From contig JAZBOL010000027.1 in assembly GCA_036351115.1 (NCBI GenBank), positions 1 to 64,000 of the forward strand: a DNA stretch of 64,000 nucleotides, read 5' to 3'. Origin of the DNA: Marinihelvus sp036351115. GTDB lineage: Bacteria > Pseudomonadota > Gammaproteobacteria > Xanthomonadales > SZUA-36. Position numbers and translations under genes: made by a program. Positions within the stretch are counted from its first letter, which is position 1. Every line of letters starts with the position of its first letter. Shown in pieces: positions 32,964 to 41,842 of the stretch. The notes under the pieces were generated by a model. It ran no database searches and was not told where the DNA came from. It was given only the letters and a program-made list of their open reading frames with translations.

Positions 32964-34042
32964 TCAAGCTCGTCGATCGCTACGTAGGCCGATCCACGCT
33001 CGTCGGCGTACTGGCGGTGTGGCTATCCCTGACGCTGCTCATGGCGATGTTTACCCTGATCGATCAGTTGGGCAATACGGGTGCCGAGGGCGGCGTGGTT
33101 GCGCTACTGACCTTCGTGTTGCTCAAATCCATCAACGGCGCCTACATCGTCTTTCCCGTTGCCGCCTTGCTGGGCGCGATGATCGGCGTGGGCGGCCTGG
33201 CCGCGGGCAATGAACTGGTGGCCTTTCGCACCGCCGGCGTTTCGCGCTTGCGGCTCAGCGGATCCGTGCTCGGCGCCGTGGCCCTGCTGTCGGTCGGCGT
33301 GATGGCGCTCGGGGAATTCGTCATGCCGAACGCCGAGAAGCAGGCCAACTCCCTGGAGGCCCGGCAGCTGGAGGCGAGCCAGGCGGGAACCGGTGGCCGG
33401 GATATCTGGATTCGCGACGGGGAAGACTACATTCACATCGGCCGCTTCGTCGTGACCGGGGACGCCCTGGCCGACACGACCCTGCGCGAGGTGGTGCGAT
33501 ACCGCTTCGACGAGGACCGGGCGCTGAACCGCGTCGACCGTGCCGCCTCCGCGTTCCATGACGGCACCCGGTGGCACCTGGTGGAAAACACCATCACCGA
33601 AGTGGGCGATCAGGGGGTTGTCCGGCGCTTCGAGGCGGATTTGCCCTGGGACGCCAGTTTCGAGCCGGAGTTGCTGTCCACCGCCGTGGTGCGGCCGCGC
33701 TACATGTCCATGCGGGACATTCGGGACCAGATCGACTATCTCGAGCGCAACGGCCTCGACCGGCGCGCCTATACGTCCGTCCTGTGGACGAAAATGCTGT
33801 TTCCTCTGTCCGTACTGGCGCTGGTCCTGGCCGGCATGCCGTTCCTGTTCGGGTCGTCACGCACGCAGAGCATGGGGGTTCGCATCTTCATCGGCATGTC
33901 GCTCGGCGGCGTCTTCATGATCGTGAGCAAGACCATGCAGAACCTGAGCGAGGCCTATGACCTGCCGTCCTGGCTGGGCGCGGGTCTGCCCTCCCTCGCG
34001 CTCGCGACGGTGGTCATTCTCGTTCTGCGCCGGTCCGTCTGA
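32960..34042 (+). CDS. lptG: LPS export permease LptG
   Basis: LptG is the partner of LptF in LPS extraction. The 360-residue protein has the same layout (three helices, periplasmic jellyroll at about 135-265, three helices) and the family N-terminus IKLVDRYVGRSTLVGVLAV. A GTG start at 32960 overlaps the lptF stop. Conserved segments are FPVAALLGAMIGVGGLA near 63-79 and SRTQSMGVRIFIGMSLGG near 300-317. It ends 12 bases before the convergent RDD gene. Confidence 0.94.
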   Translation: MIKLVDRYVGRSTLVGVLAVWLSLTLLMAMFTLIDQLGNTGAEGGVVALLTFVLLKSINGAYIVFPVAALLGAMIGVGGLAAGNELVAFRTAGVSRLRLSGSVLGAVALLSVGVMALGEFVMPNAEKQANSLEARQLEASQAGTGGRDIWIRDGEDYIHIGRFVVTGDALADTTLREVVRYRFDEDRALNRVDRAASAFHDGTRWHLVENTITEVGDQGVVRRFEADLPWDASFEPELLSTAVVRPRYMSMRDIRDQIDYLERNGLDRRAYTSVLWTKMLFPLSVLALVLAGMPFLFGSSRTQSMGVRIFIGMSLGGVFMIVSKTMQNLSEAYDLPSWLGAGLPSLALATVVILVLRRSV

Positions 34043-34054
34043 CGAAGACCCGGT

Positions 34055-34522
34055 TCATACACCCTCGCCCGGCTCCCTTCGCTGGAGCCGGGTGTGGCTG
34101 ATGCGATCGTGCCAGCAGAGCCGGTCCTCGCGTGCCAGGCTTGCCCAGAAGCCCAGGCCCAGGGGCAGGGCGGACAGCAGGGAGGCAGCGAAGCGGACCA
34201 CGCTCGTGCGCCAGTCCGGGCGGTTTCCATGGGCGTCCACGACCTCCACCTTCCAGGCGCGCATGCCCAGGGTCTGGCCGGACTGCGTCCAGCACAGTCC
34301 GAGGTAGAGGAACCACGCGCCAAGGATGTACAGCGTATAGAGGGGGTTCAGCCCGAGGCGAACGCTGTCGCCGGTGACCGGCAGGGCAAGGATGGCGGCG
34401 ATGAATACGATTGCGATGGCCGGCATGAGGTCGTACACCATGATCAGCCCGCGCCGCAGCAATCCGCAGGGCTCAGGTGTCGTAACCCCGGTTTTCGATG
34501 GGGATGGGTTGTTGTCGTTCAT
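34055..34522 (-). CDS. RDD family membrane protein
   Basis: The 155-residue protein has three membrane helices and the RDD pattern: LLRRGLIMVYDLMPAIAIVF near 22-41, then TQSGQTLGMRAWKVEVVDAHG near 79-99, and a final amphipathic SLAREDRLCWHDRISHTRL with the RxDxxCWHD core. The RDD family is of unknown transport function. It stands alone on the minus strand, convergent with lptG and divergent from the TonB2-type cluster. Confidence 0.88.
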   Translation of the reverse strand: MNDNNPSPSKTGVTTPEPCGLLRRGLIMVYDLMPAIAIVFIAAILALPVTGDSVRLGLNPLYTLYILGAWFLYLGLCWTQSGQTLGMRAWKVEVVDAHGNRPDWRTSVVRFAASLLSALPLGLGFWASLAREDRLCWHDRISHTRLQRREPGEGV

Positions 34523-34745
34523 GGCTTTCGACCGTCATCGGCGTTCGCAGGGAAAGGTGGTGTCGATACGACCTGTTGCAAGGTTCAGCCCGTCCCGCGT
34601 CACGCCCCCATCAAAGCAGGGAGTGTGGAATTGTGCGGGCAGCATCAGGTATGCTCAGTCGCCCTGCCTCGCTCGACGAGGCGGGGCAGCGTCCCTTGGA
34701 GCGCTGAGAAAGCAGGATACCCACCGAACTCTTTGGAAAAAGGCG

Positions 34746-35522
34746 ATGCCACAAAAAACCGGATTGAAATCCCTGGTCCTCGGCATGGCGGCAGCAGGAG
34801 CCGTCGCGTTGAGCAGTGCCCAGGCACAAGTGATTTTCGACAACACGGTCGGAACGGAAAACAAGATCAACAGTGACGCCGCGGCCTCCCAGCGCCGGGT
34901 ATCGCAGCTGGCGCAGCAGACAGCGGACCTGCTCGCCCAGTACCGCGCCGTGGTGAACGAAACGGAAAACCTCCGTATCTATAACGACCAGCTCGAAAAG
35001 GTCGTGACGGACCAACGCGCGGACATCGTCTCGATCAATCAGCAGCTGGAGGGTCTCGAAAACACCAATCGGGGCGTCGTGCCACTGATGCTCGAGATGA
35101 TCGACACCCTCGCGCAGATCGTCGAGGCCGATATGCCCTTCCGCCTGGAAGAGCGCCGGGAGCGGGTGCTGGGGCTGCGGGACATGATGGACCGCTCGGA
35201 CGTCACCACCTCGGAAAAGTATCGCCGCATCATCGAGGCTTACCAGGGTGAGCTGGAATACGGACGGACCACCGAAGCCTATTCCGAGGCCCTGCCGACG
35301 ACGGGCCAGACCGTGGAGTTCCTGCGCATCGGTCGCACGCTGCTTGTTTATCAGACCAGCGACCAGGAAACGACCGGCTGGTACAACCCGTCCACCCAGA
35401 CCTTCGAGGCCCTGCCGGACAAGTACCGGCTCGAGGTGAAGGAAGGCCTGTCCATCGCACGTAACGAAAAGGCGCCCAGCCTGGTTACCCTGCCCGTACC
35501 CGGACCGGAGGTGGCCCAATGA
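34746..35522 (+). CDS. DUF3450 periplasmic coiled-coil protein of the TonB2 system
   Basis: The 258-residue protein has a signal peptide (1-27, cleavage AQA/QV), a long coiled coil (about 40-110) and a C-terminal domain ending GRTLLVYQTSD and WYNPSTQTFEALPDKYR. This matches DUF3450, whose genes head TonB2-type clusters in Vibrio and Shewanella. It overlaps the next gene by four bases. The ATG at 34746 was preferred over the long open frame from 34374, which covers the RDD gene. Its role in TonB energisation is inferred from context. Confidence 0.88.
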   Translation: MPQKTGLKSLVLGMAAAGAVALSSAQAQVIFDNTVGTENKINSDAAASQRRVSQLAQQTADLLAQYRAVVNETENLRIYNDQLEKVVTDQRADIVSINQQLEGLENTNRGVVPLMLEMIDTLAQIVEADMPFRLEERRERVLGLRDMMDRSDVTTSEKYRRIIEAYQGELEYGRTTEAYSEALPTTGQTVEFLRIGRTLLVYQTSDQETTGWYNPSTQTFEALPDKYRLEVKEGLSIARNEKAPSLVTLPVPGPEVAQ

Positions 35523-36883
35523 GCCCGTTCAAGATGAAAACGGTCGGCATGATGGTGATCGCGGCGGGCGCGCTCGCCGTCGGTGGAGCCGCCTCGGCCC
35601 AGTCCCTGGAAGAACTCGCGCAGCAGGTACAGCGCGCAGCCCAGGAGGAGAGCAAGATCAATGCCGAACGCGAGGCCGAATTCCTCCGCGATCGGAACAA
35701 CCAGCGCCAGCTGCTCGCCCAGGCCCAGCAGGAGAAGGCGGCCGAGGAAGCGCGCAGCGACCGCCTGAAAGCGGAATACGACGAAAACGAAGTCCAGCTC
35801 GCCAGCCTGGAAACCGTGCTCGACGAGCGCATGGGCAACCTCGGTGAGCTGTTCGGCATCGTGCGCCAGACCGCCGGCGACGTGCAGTCGATCCTGCGGG
35901 ATTCCATGGTTTCCGCCCAGCTACCCGGCCGGGACCAGTTCCTCTCGGAGCTGGCGCAGCGCAAGGAGCTGCCGACCGTGCCCGAACTGCGTCAGCTGTG
36001 GTCTTCCATGGTGACGGAGATCGCCCAGTCCGGCGAAGTGGTCAAGTTCAACGCGCCGGTGGAACTCGCCAATGGCGAGAAACAGGATCTCGAGGTGGTC
36101 CGCGTGGGTGTGTTCAACGCCGTGTCCAACGGCAGCTTCCTCGACTGGGACCCCAGCAAGAGCGACGAGAACCTCATCGAGCTCGCCCGCCAGCCTACGG
36201 ACCGCATCCAGTCCATGGCCGCCGGTCTGCAGAACGCGCCCGCCGGACAGCCGGTGGACATGGCCGTGGATTTCTCCCGCGGCCAGATCCTCCGCGCGGT
36301 GGTGCAGAGCAAGTCACCCATCGAGCGGGTGCAGGAAGACGGCGGGCCCGTGGGCTACGTTATTATCGGTGTGGGCCTCCTCGGCCTGCTCCTGTGCCTG
36401 TGGAAGGCCATCGTGCTGTATTCCACCGGTGCCAAGATCAGCCGCCAGCTGAAGTCGGACTCGGCGAACAAGTCGAACCCGCTCGGCCGCGTCATGTCCG
36501 TGTACACGGACAACCCGGAAGCGGACATCGAAACGCTGGAACTCAAGCTGGACGAGGCCATCCTGCGTGAGACCTCGCCGCTGGAAAGCGGCTTGAGTTT
36601 CATCAAGGTGCTCTACGTGGTCGCCCCGCTCCTCGGTCTGCTGGGTACGGTGGTGGGCATGATCGCTACTTTCCAGATGATCACGCTGTTCGGTACCGGT
36701 GACCCCCGGATGATGGCGGGCGGTATTTCCACGGCCCTCGTGACCACCGTACTGGGCCTGGTCGTGGCCATTCCCCTGACGCTGTTTCACAGCTTCCTGC
36801 AGGGCAAGGCCAAGGCCCTGATCCAGGTGCTCGAGGAGCAGGCCGCCGGGATCGTGGCGCGTGTCGCGGAGCGTAATGGATGA
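35519..36883 (+). CDS. TtpC-like MotA/TolQ/ExbB protein with periplasmic coiled-coil domain
   Basis: The 454-residue protein has a signal peptide (cleavage ASA/QS at 27), a periplasmic coiled coil (about 30-110) and a soluble domain. A membrane helix lies at about 280-302, and the C-terminal MotA/TolQ/ExbB proton channel domain follows (about 350-445, with VAPLLGLLGTVVGMIATFQ). This fusion is TtpC of the Vibrio TonB2 system, an extra energiser beside ExbB2-ExbD2. It sits between DUF3450 and exbB, overlapping both by four bases. Confidence 0.9.
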   Translation: MSPFKMKTVGMMVIAAGALAVGGAASAQSLEELAQQVQRAAQEESKINAEREAEFLRDRNNQRQLLAQAQQEKAAEEARSDRLKAEYDENEVQLASLETVLDERMGNLGELFGIVRQTAGDVQSILRDSMVSAQLPGRDQFLSELAQRKELPTVPELRQLWSSMVTEIAQSGEVVKFNAPVELANGEKQDLEVVRVGVFNAVSNGSFLDWDPSKSDENLIELARQPTDRIQSMAAGLQNAPAGQPVDMAVDFSRGQILRAVVQSKSPIERVQEDGGPVGYVIIGVGLLGLLLCLWKAIVLYSTGAKISRQLKSDSANKSNPLGRVMSVYTDNPEADIETLELKLDEAILRETSPLESGLSFIKVLYVVAPLLGLLGTVVGMIATFQMITLFGTGDPRMMAGGISTALVTTVLGLVVAIPLTLFHSFLQGKAKALIQVLEEQAAGIVARVAERNG

Positions 36884-37407
36884 TCTGGTTTTATGACGCC
36901 ATAGCGTCCATCCGGGACTTTATCGAGCTCGGAGGCGATGTGCTGTATGCCATCGCCTTCACGCTGTTCCTGATGTGGACGTTTATTCTCGAGCGTCTGT
37001 GGTATTTCTACCGGGTGCATCCCGCGCGGAAGCGGGACATGCTGGAGGCCTGGGAATCCCGGGCCGACACGACTTCGTGGTATGCGAAACGCATCCGGGA
37101 ACAGATGATCTCCGAGACGAACGTGGCGCTGCAGAAGAATGTCGGCCTCATCAAGGCCCTTATCGCCATCTGTCCCCTGCTCGGGCTGATGGGCACGGTG
37201 ACGGGTATGGTGTCGGTGTTCGATGTCATGACGTTCAGCGGCAGCGGCAATGCCCGCGCCATGGCCGCCGGGGTGTCGAAGGCGACGGTGCCGACCATGG
37301 CCGGCATGGTGGCCGCCCTTTCCGGGGTCTATTTCGGTACGTGGCTCGAGCACAAGGCGCGCACCGAGACCGAAGAGCTCGAAGACCTGCTGCAACACCA
37401 CGGTTAA
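36880..37407 (+). CDS. exbB: ExbB2-type biopolymer transport protein
   Basis: ExbB forms, with ExbD, the proton-motive-force motor that energises TonB. The 175-residue protein is the short ExbB2 form with three membrane helices (about 17-38, 93-118 and 135-155). The conserved channel sequence is CPLLGLMGTVTGMVSVFDVM followed by GVSKATVPTMAGMVAAL. It starts inside the end of the ttpC-like gene (ATGA overlap) and precedes exbD by 50 bases. Confidence 0.93.
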   Translation: MIWFYDAIASIRDFIELGGDVLYAIAFTLFLMWTFILERLWYFYRVHPARKRDMLEAWESRADTTSWYAKRIREQMISETNVALQKNVGLIKALIAICPLLGLMGTVTGMVSVFDVMTFSGSGNARAMAAGVSKATVPTMAGMVAALSGVYFGTWLEHKARTETEELEDLLQHHG

Positions 37408-37457
37408 CTGCAATGCGTCCACCGCGGGCCGCGGTGGGCTGATCAGGAGTCAAGCCC

Positions 37458-37859
37458 ATGGCCAGAAGGCGTGGCAAAGAGGACGACGCGGAAATCAACA
37501 TCACCCCGATGCTGGACATCGTGTTCATCATGTTGATCTTCTTCATCGTCACCACCTCCTTCACCAAGGAGACCGGCGCCGACATCACCAAGCCCTTCGC
37601 GGACCAGGCAATCCGGCTGCAAAAGGGAACCATTCTGGTCGGTATCCGCTCCAACGATGAAGTGTGGATGAACAAACGCCGCATCGAGGTGCGGGAGGTG
37701 CGCGCCATGGTGGAGCGCGCCAAGGCGGAAAACCCGGAAGGCAGCGTGGTGATCGTCGCCGACAAGGGATCGCGGATCGGCGTCGTCACGGAAGTCATGG
37801 ACCAGGTTAAGCTGGCCGGCATCGAAGGCATCGCCATCTCCGCCGAACCGCCCAACTGA
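37458..37859 (+). CDS. exbD: ExbD2-type biopolymer transport protein
   Basis: ExbD is the rotor or central helix of the ExbB-ExbD motor. The 133-residue protein has a short cytoplasmic start, one membrane helix (about 19-35) carrying the essential Asp20 in INITPMLDIVFIMLIFF, and a periplasmic domain. The family Asp (Asp25 in E. coli) is conserved. It precedes tonB by 19 bases in the same operon. Confidence 0.94.
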   Translation: MARRRGKEDDAEINITPMLDIVFIMLIFFIVTTSFTKETGADITKPFADQAIRLQKGTILVGIRSNDEVWMNKRRIEVREVRAMVERAKAENPEGSVVIVADKGSRIGVVTEVMDQVKLAGIEGIAISAEPPN

Positions 37860-37878
37860 GACCAGGAGGCCCAGCCGC

Positions 37879-38511
37879 ATGAACAAACTGCGTACGCCCA
37901 TGGCCGCGATTCTCGCTGTCGGGGTCACCTTCGGCCTGTTCATTTTCATGTACAAGCTGATCTCTTCCGGCGACAGCGTCAACCAGGACCTGGACACCAT
38001 TTCCGGCATCCGGTTCGGCCCGGTGGACATCCCCGACGAGCTGCAGACGCGCGAGCGGAAGAAGCCGAAGCCGCCGCCGCCGCCCAAGGAGCCCCCGCCG
38101 CCGCCCAAGATGCAGGTGCAGCAGCAGGAAGTCGTTCAGAACATGCCCCAGATCGACGTGCCGAACATCGATAACCCCATGGTGGGGGGTGAGGGCATCT
38201 ACCTGGGCAGCTTTTCCCAGATCGACCGAACGGAGGAAGGGGACGTCATCCCCATCGTCCGCATCAACCCCATGTACCCCCGGGACGCGCAGATTCGCGG
38301 TCTCGAGGGCTGGGTGAAGCTGGAGTTCACCATCACCGAGGTGGGCACCGTCAAAAACCCGAAAGTGCTCGAGGCAGATCCGCCCCGGGTGTTCAACCGG
38401 GAGGCGCTGCGCGCCATCCTGAAGTGGAAATTCAAGCCCCGCGTGGTCGAAGGCGTCGCCGTGGAACGGACCGCGACGCAGACGCTCGAGTTCACCCTCG
38501 ACCAGGGCTGA
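37879..38511 (+). CDS. tonB: TonB2-type energy transducer
   Basis: TonB spans the periplasm and powers outer-membrane transporters. The 210-residue protein has an N-terminal membrane anchor (about 13-31), a short Pro-Lys-rich spacer (KKPKPPPPPKEPPPPPK, about 56-72) and a C-terminal TonB domain (about 118-205, with GLEGWVKLEFTITEVGTVKN and ALRAILKWKFKPRV). The short spacer is typical of TonB2 rather than TonB1. The cognate receptors are not in the window. Confidence 0.93.
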   Translation: MNKLRTPMAAILAVGVTFGLFIFMYKLISSGDSVNQDLDTISGIRFGPVDIPDELQTRERKKPKPPPPPKEPPPPPKMQVQQQEVVQNMPQIDVPNIDNPMVGGEGIYLGSFSQIDRTEEGDVIPIVRINPMYPRDAQIRGLEGWVKLEFTITEVGTVKNPKVLEADPPRVFNREALRAILKWKFKPRVVEGVAVERTATQTLEFTLDQG

Positions 38512-38530
38512 TTGGATTGCCGAGGTAAGC

Positions 38531-39808
38531 ATGTTGACACGCACAACCGTTTTCGTCTCCGGGCTTGCGCTTGCCGTGGGCCTCGCGCTCGGCACCGCGC
38601 CGGCGCCGGTCCTCGCTGCCGCCGATTGCGGCGAGAAGCGAGAGGTCACGGCTTCGGGCATGGACGAGGCCACCTACAAGCGCATGACCAAGGCCTACGA
38701 ACTGGTCGGTGAAGAGCAATACCAGGAGGCCCTGGAGATTTTCACCCAGCTGCGGGGCCGTGCGGGCACGGATTACATGAAGGCCACCCTGGCCCAGGCC
38801 ATCGCCCAGGTGAACTGGGCACTCGAGGACTACGACGGCGCACTCCGCGAGTTCGAACTGGCGGTCGAGCTCGACTCGCTGCCCGACCGCGCGCACTACG
38901 CCCTCATGTACCAGATCGCCCAGCTCTACTACAGCAAGAACCGCTATGACGAGGCCCTGGACCGGCTGGACCTGTGGTTCTGCAAGGTGCCCGTGGACCA
39001 GCACAAGGCCACGGCCTACGTGCTCCAGGCGTCCATCCATGCGCAGAAAGAAGACTGGCCCAAGGTCATCGAGAGCATGAATACGGCCATCGAGATGGAT
39101 CCGGACCCGAAGGAGAACTGGTACCAGCTCAAACTGGCGGCGCACTTCCAGCTCGAACAGTTCAGCGAGGCTGCCGATACGCTCGAGGTCATGATCACGA
39201 AGTGGCCGGACAAGAAAACCTACTGGACACAGCTGTCCAACACTTACTACAAGCTGGAAGATGACGAGAAGGCCCTGTCCGTGATGGCCCTGGCCTACCG
39301 CAAGGGCCTGCTGGACACGAAAGAGAACCTGATGTACCTCGCCAACCTGTACGCCATGCGGGACGTCCCCTACAAGGCGGCCAAGGTCATGCAGAAAGGC
39401 CTCGAGGACGGCGTCATCGATGCGCAGGAGCGTTACTGGACCATGACCGGCGATAACTGGTACGCCGCCGAGGAATACGAGGAGGCGCTGATGGCCTTCG
39501 AGCAGGCCGGAAGCCTCGCCGATGAGGGCAAGATCGACCTTCGTCGCGGTTTTATCCTCGTGGACATGGAGCGCTGGGAAGAAGCGAAGAGCGCCCTGAC
39601 CGACGCGCTGGAGAAAGGCGGCCTCAATGACCGGCAGACCGGCGAAGCCTGGCTGCTTCTCGGCATGACCGAATACAGCATGGGCAACTACGACCGCGCC
39701 GGCACGGCCTTTACCCGCGCCAGCCGTTTCCCGGACGCCCGGCAGCAGGCCCAGCAATGGCAGGCCGTCATGCGTGACGAACAGGCCCGCCTCGCCGCCG
39801 GCCCCTGA
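38531..39808 (+). CDS. TPR protein of the TonB2-type cluster
   Basis: The 425-residue protein has a signal peptide (1-35, cleavage near VLA/AAD) and then tetratricopeptide repeats over most of its length, seen as repeated A-x3-Y...A-x3-W patterns. TPR proteins end the TonB2 cluster in Vibrio and Shewanella. It is probably a periplasmic or outer-membrane-associated scaffold for that system; partners are unknown. An intrinsic terminator follows 24 bases after its stop. Confidence 0.88.
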   Translation: MLTRTTVFVSGLALAVGLALGTAPAPVLAAADCGEKREVTASGMDEATYKRMTKAYELVGEEQYQEALEIFTQLRGRAGTDYMKATLAQAIAQVNWALEDYDGALREFELAVELDSLPDRAHYALMYQIAQLYYSKNRYDEALDRLDLWFCKVPVDQHKATAYVLQASIHAQKEDWPKVIESMNTAIEMDPDPKENWYQLKLAAHFQLEQFSEAADTLEVMITKWPDKKTYWTQLSNTYYKLEDDEKALSVMALAYRKGLLDTKENLMYLANLYAMRDVPYKAAKVMQKGLEDGVIDAQERYWTMTGDNWYAAEEYEEALMAFEQAGSLADEGKIDLRRGFILVDMERWEEAKSALTDALEKGGLNDRQTGEAWLLLGMTEYSMGNYDRAGTAFTRASRFPDARQQAQQWQAVMRDEQARLAAGP

Positions 39809-39831
39809 CCCGCAACACCCCGACCGATACG

Positions 39832-39860
39832 AAGCCCGGCCTCGCGCCGGGCTTTTTGTT
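39832..39860 (+). terminator. Intrinsic terminator of the TonB2-type operon
   Basis: The perfect stem AAGCCCGGC/GCCGGGCTT with a CTCGC loop is followed by five T. Confidence 0.92.
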
Positions 39861-39897
39861 GGCCGGGGGGGTTCCCGCCTCCGAATTCGCCCGGGAA

Positions 39898-39927
39898 TTG
39901 GCCTCCAACCGCCCCCGCACTCATAAT
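39898..39927 (+). promoter_or_regulatory. Candidate xerD promoter; predicted leaderless mRNA
   Basis: TTGGCC (39898-39903), 18 bp, CATAAT (39922-39927). Initiation seven bases downstream would fall on the A of the xerD ATG at 39934. No ribosome-binding site is present between the -10 and the ATG. Confidence 0.5.
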
Positions 39928-39933
39928 TGCCCC

Positions 39934-40824
39934 ATGAGCGATGCGAGCCACATCGAGGCGTTCCTGGACGCGATCTGGGCCGAGCGGGGGCTCAGCGACA
40001 ACAGCCTGGACAGCTACCGACGTGACCTGAAGAAGCTGTCGGCGTTTTTGCAGGCGCGGGGGACGGACCTGTTGTCTGCCCGCCGGGAAGACCTGCTGGC
40101 CTACCTGGGGTTGCAGATGCGCGAGGGTCGCAGTCCGCGGTCCGTGGCGCGCTACCTGTCGGGGTTTCGGCAGTTTTACCGCTGGCAGGTGCGTGAGCGG
40201 CGCATGGCGGAAGACCCGACGGCCCTGATCGATAGTCCCAAGCTGGGCCGCAGCCTGCCGAAGGCGCTGACGGAAGCGCAGGTGGAGCGGCTGCTGGAGG
40301 CGCCGGATACGGAGTCTGCGCTCGGGCTGCGCGATCGGGCCATGCTGGAGCTCATGTATGCCACGGGCCTCCGGGTCAGTGAGCTCGTGGGGCTGACCCT
40401 GCCCAACGTCAACCTCAACCAGGGCGTGGTGCGGGTCGTGGGCAAGGGTAACAAGGAGCGTCTCGTCCCCCTGGGCGAGGAGGCGTCGCGCTGGCTGACG
40501 GCCTACCTCGAGACCGGCCGTCCGGCATTGATGAAGGGCGCCACGGCGCCCGAGGTGTTCGTCACCGGTCGCCGTGCCGGCATGACGCGCCAGTCCTTCT
40601 GGTTACGGGTCAAGCGCCACGCGTTCGAAGCCGGCATCGAGCGTCCCATCTCTCCCCACGGGCTCCGCCACTCCTTCGCGACGCACCTGCTGAATCACGG
40701 CGCCGACCTCCGCGTGGTGCAGCTGCTGCTGGGCCATAGTGACCTCTCCACCACGCAGATTTATACTCACGTCGCGCGCGAGGGTCTCAAGCGCCTTCAC
40801 GAGGAGCACCACCCGAGAGGGTAA
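39934..40824 (+). CDS. xerD: Site-specific tyrosine recombinase XerD
   Basis: XerD works with XerC at dif to resolve chromosome dimers. The 296-residue protein has the SAM-like N-terminal core-binding domain (1-100) and the catalytic domain, with the family residues visible: Arg in ATGLRVSEL, Lys in GKGNKERLVPL, His and Arg in SPHGLRHSFATHLL, His in LLGHSDLSTTQIYTH and the final Tyr there. It matches XerD better than XerC and precedes dsbC as in E. coli and other gammaproteobacteria. It is not part of a mobile element. Confidence 0.95.
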   Translation: MSDASHIEAFLDAIWAERGLSDNSLDSYRRDLKKLSAFLQARGTDLLSARREDLLAYLGLQMREGRSPRSVARYLSGFRQFYRWQVRERRMAEDPTALIDSPKLGRSLPKALTEAQVERLLEAPDTESALGLRDRAMLELMYATGLRVSELVGLTLPNVNLNQGVVRVVGKGNKERLVPLGEEASRWLTAYLETGRPALMKGATAPEVFVTGRRAGMTRQSFWLRVKRHAFEAGIERPISPHGLRHSFATHLLNHGADLRVVQLLLGHSDLSTTQIYTHVAREGLKRLHEEHHPRG

Positions 40825-40927
40825 GCTCCACGCCATCCAAGATGCCGCGTTGCCCAGGGCCGGGACGGAACTTCTGCAGTCCTCCCTGTCAAACACCGAC
40901 GGCATAGCGACAGGAAAAGCACAGTCC

Positions 40928-41707
40928 ATGACCATGACAAGAACCTCTCTCCGGACCCGCGTACCGGGCCTGGCGGCCCTGGCCGGCTTGTTCATCGCCT
41001 TCGGTGTTCAGGCGCAGGAAACCGTCCAGACGCCCGCGTTTGACACGGTGGAACAGAAAATCCGCACCCTGGCGCCATCGGCCACGACCGTGGCGATCTC
41101 CGAAACACCGGTTGACGGGTTGCTGCAGGCGCAGATCAACAGTGACATCGTCTACGTGTCCGCCGACGGCGGCTACCTGCTCCAGGGGACGCTTTTCGAC
41201 ATCGACGCCCGGGTCAATCTGACCGATCAGGCCATGTCGGGCGTACGCCGTGACGTGATCGATGCTGTCGATGACCCCCGGGAAATCCGTTTCTCCCCGG
41301 AAGGTGAGCCCGTGCATCGCGTGTGGGTATTCACGGACATCGATTGCGGTTACTGCCGCAAACTGCACGAGGAGATGGACGAATTCCTCGAGAAGGGCAT
41401 CGAGGTCAACTACCTCGCATACCCTCGTGCCGGCATCGGGTCTCATTCCTACGAAAAGTACGTTTCCGTCTGGTGCGCCGAGGATCCCCAGGCTGCCCTG
41501 ACCTCGGCCAAGGCCGGCAACGAACCCGAGCCCAGGCAGTGCGACAACCCGGTACTGGAGCAGTTCGAACTCGGCCAGCAACTCGGGGTCACCGGGACGC
41601 CGGCCATCATCACGCGCAACGGCGATCTCATTCCCGGGTACATGCAATCCGAAATGCTCCGCGCGCGGCTGGATGGCCTCGAACGCGAGGCTTCCGCCTC
41701 ACCCTGA
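40928..41707 (+). CDS. dsbC: Thiol:disulfide interchange protein DsbC
   Basis: DsbC isomerises wrong disulfides in the periplasm and is kept reduced by DsbD. The 259-residue protein has a signal peptide (1-32, cleavage near VQA/QE), an N-terminal dimerisation domain and a thioredoxin-like domain with active site DCGYCRKLHEE, and a second conserved pair (WCAEDPQ and RQCDNPV). The cis-Pro loop is GVTGTPAII. The ATG at 40928 is chosen; 40934 is an alternative. It follows xerD by 103 bp, a common order. Confidence 0.93.
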   Translation: MTMTRTSLRTRVPGLAALAGLFIAFGVQAQETVQTPAFDTVEQKIRTLAPSATTVAISETPVDGLLQAQINSDIVYVSADGGYLLQGTLFDIDARVNLTDQAMSGVRRDVIDAVDDPREIRFSPEGEPVHRVWVFTDIDCGYCRKLHEEMDEFLEKGIEVNYLAYPRAGIGSHSYEKYVSVWCAEDPQAALTSAKAGNEPEPRQCDNPVLEQFELGQQLGVTGTPAIITRNGDLIPGYMQSEMLRARLDGLEREASASP

Positions 41708-41781
41708 TCGATCTTTGGCGGGCCTCCCTGGCCCGTCGGGCCGGAGCGTGACCTTCGGCGCCGGGGGCGACGCGGAGCGGG

Positions 41782-41815
41782 TATAATTCGCCGCTTTGGC
41801 GCCCTCCGGGGCGCC
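41782..41815 (+). promoter_or_regulatory. purL promoter -10 and leader hairpin
   Basis: A perfect TATAAT (41782-41787) has no good -35. It is followed by a 7-bp GC stem (GGCGCCC/GGGCGCC, 41798-41815) and then GGAG and the GTG start. The hairpin would lie at the very 5' end of the mRNA. Confidence 0.5.
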
Positions 41816-41842
41816 GTGTGGAACACCACCGGAGATTCGATC

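Noticed and set aside
39934..40824. xerD as integrase of a mobile element
   Set aside because: It has XerD-specific length and motifs, adjoins dsbC as in many genomes, and no att repeats or phage genes are nearby.
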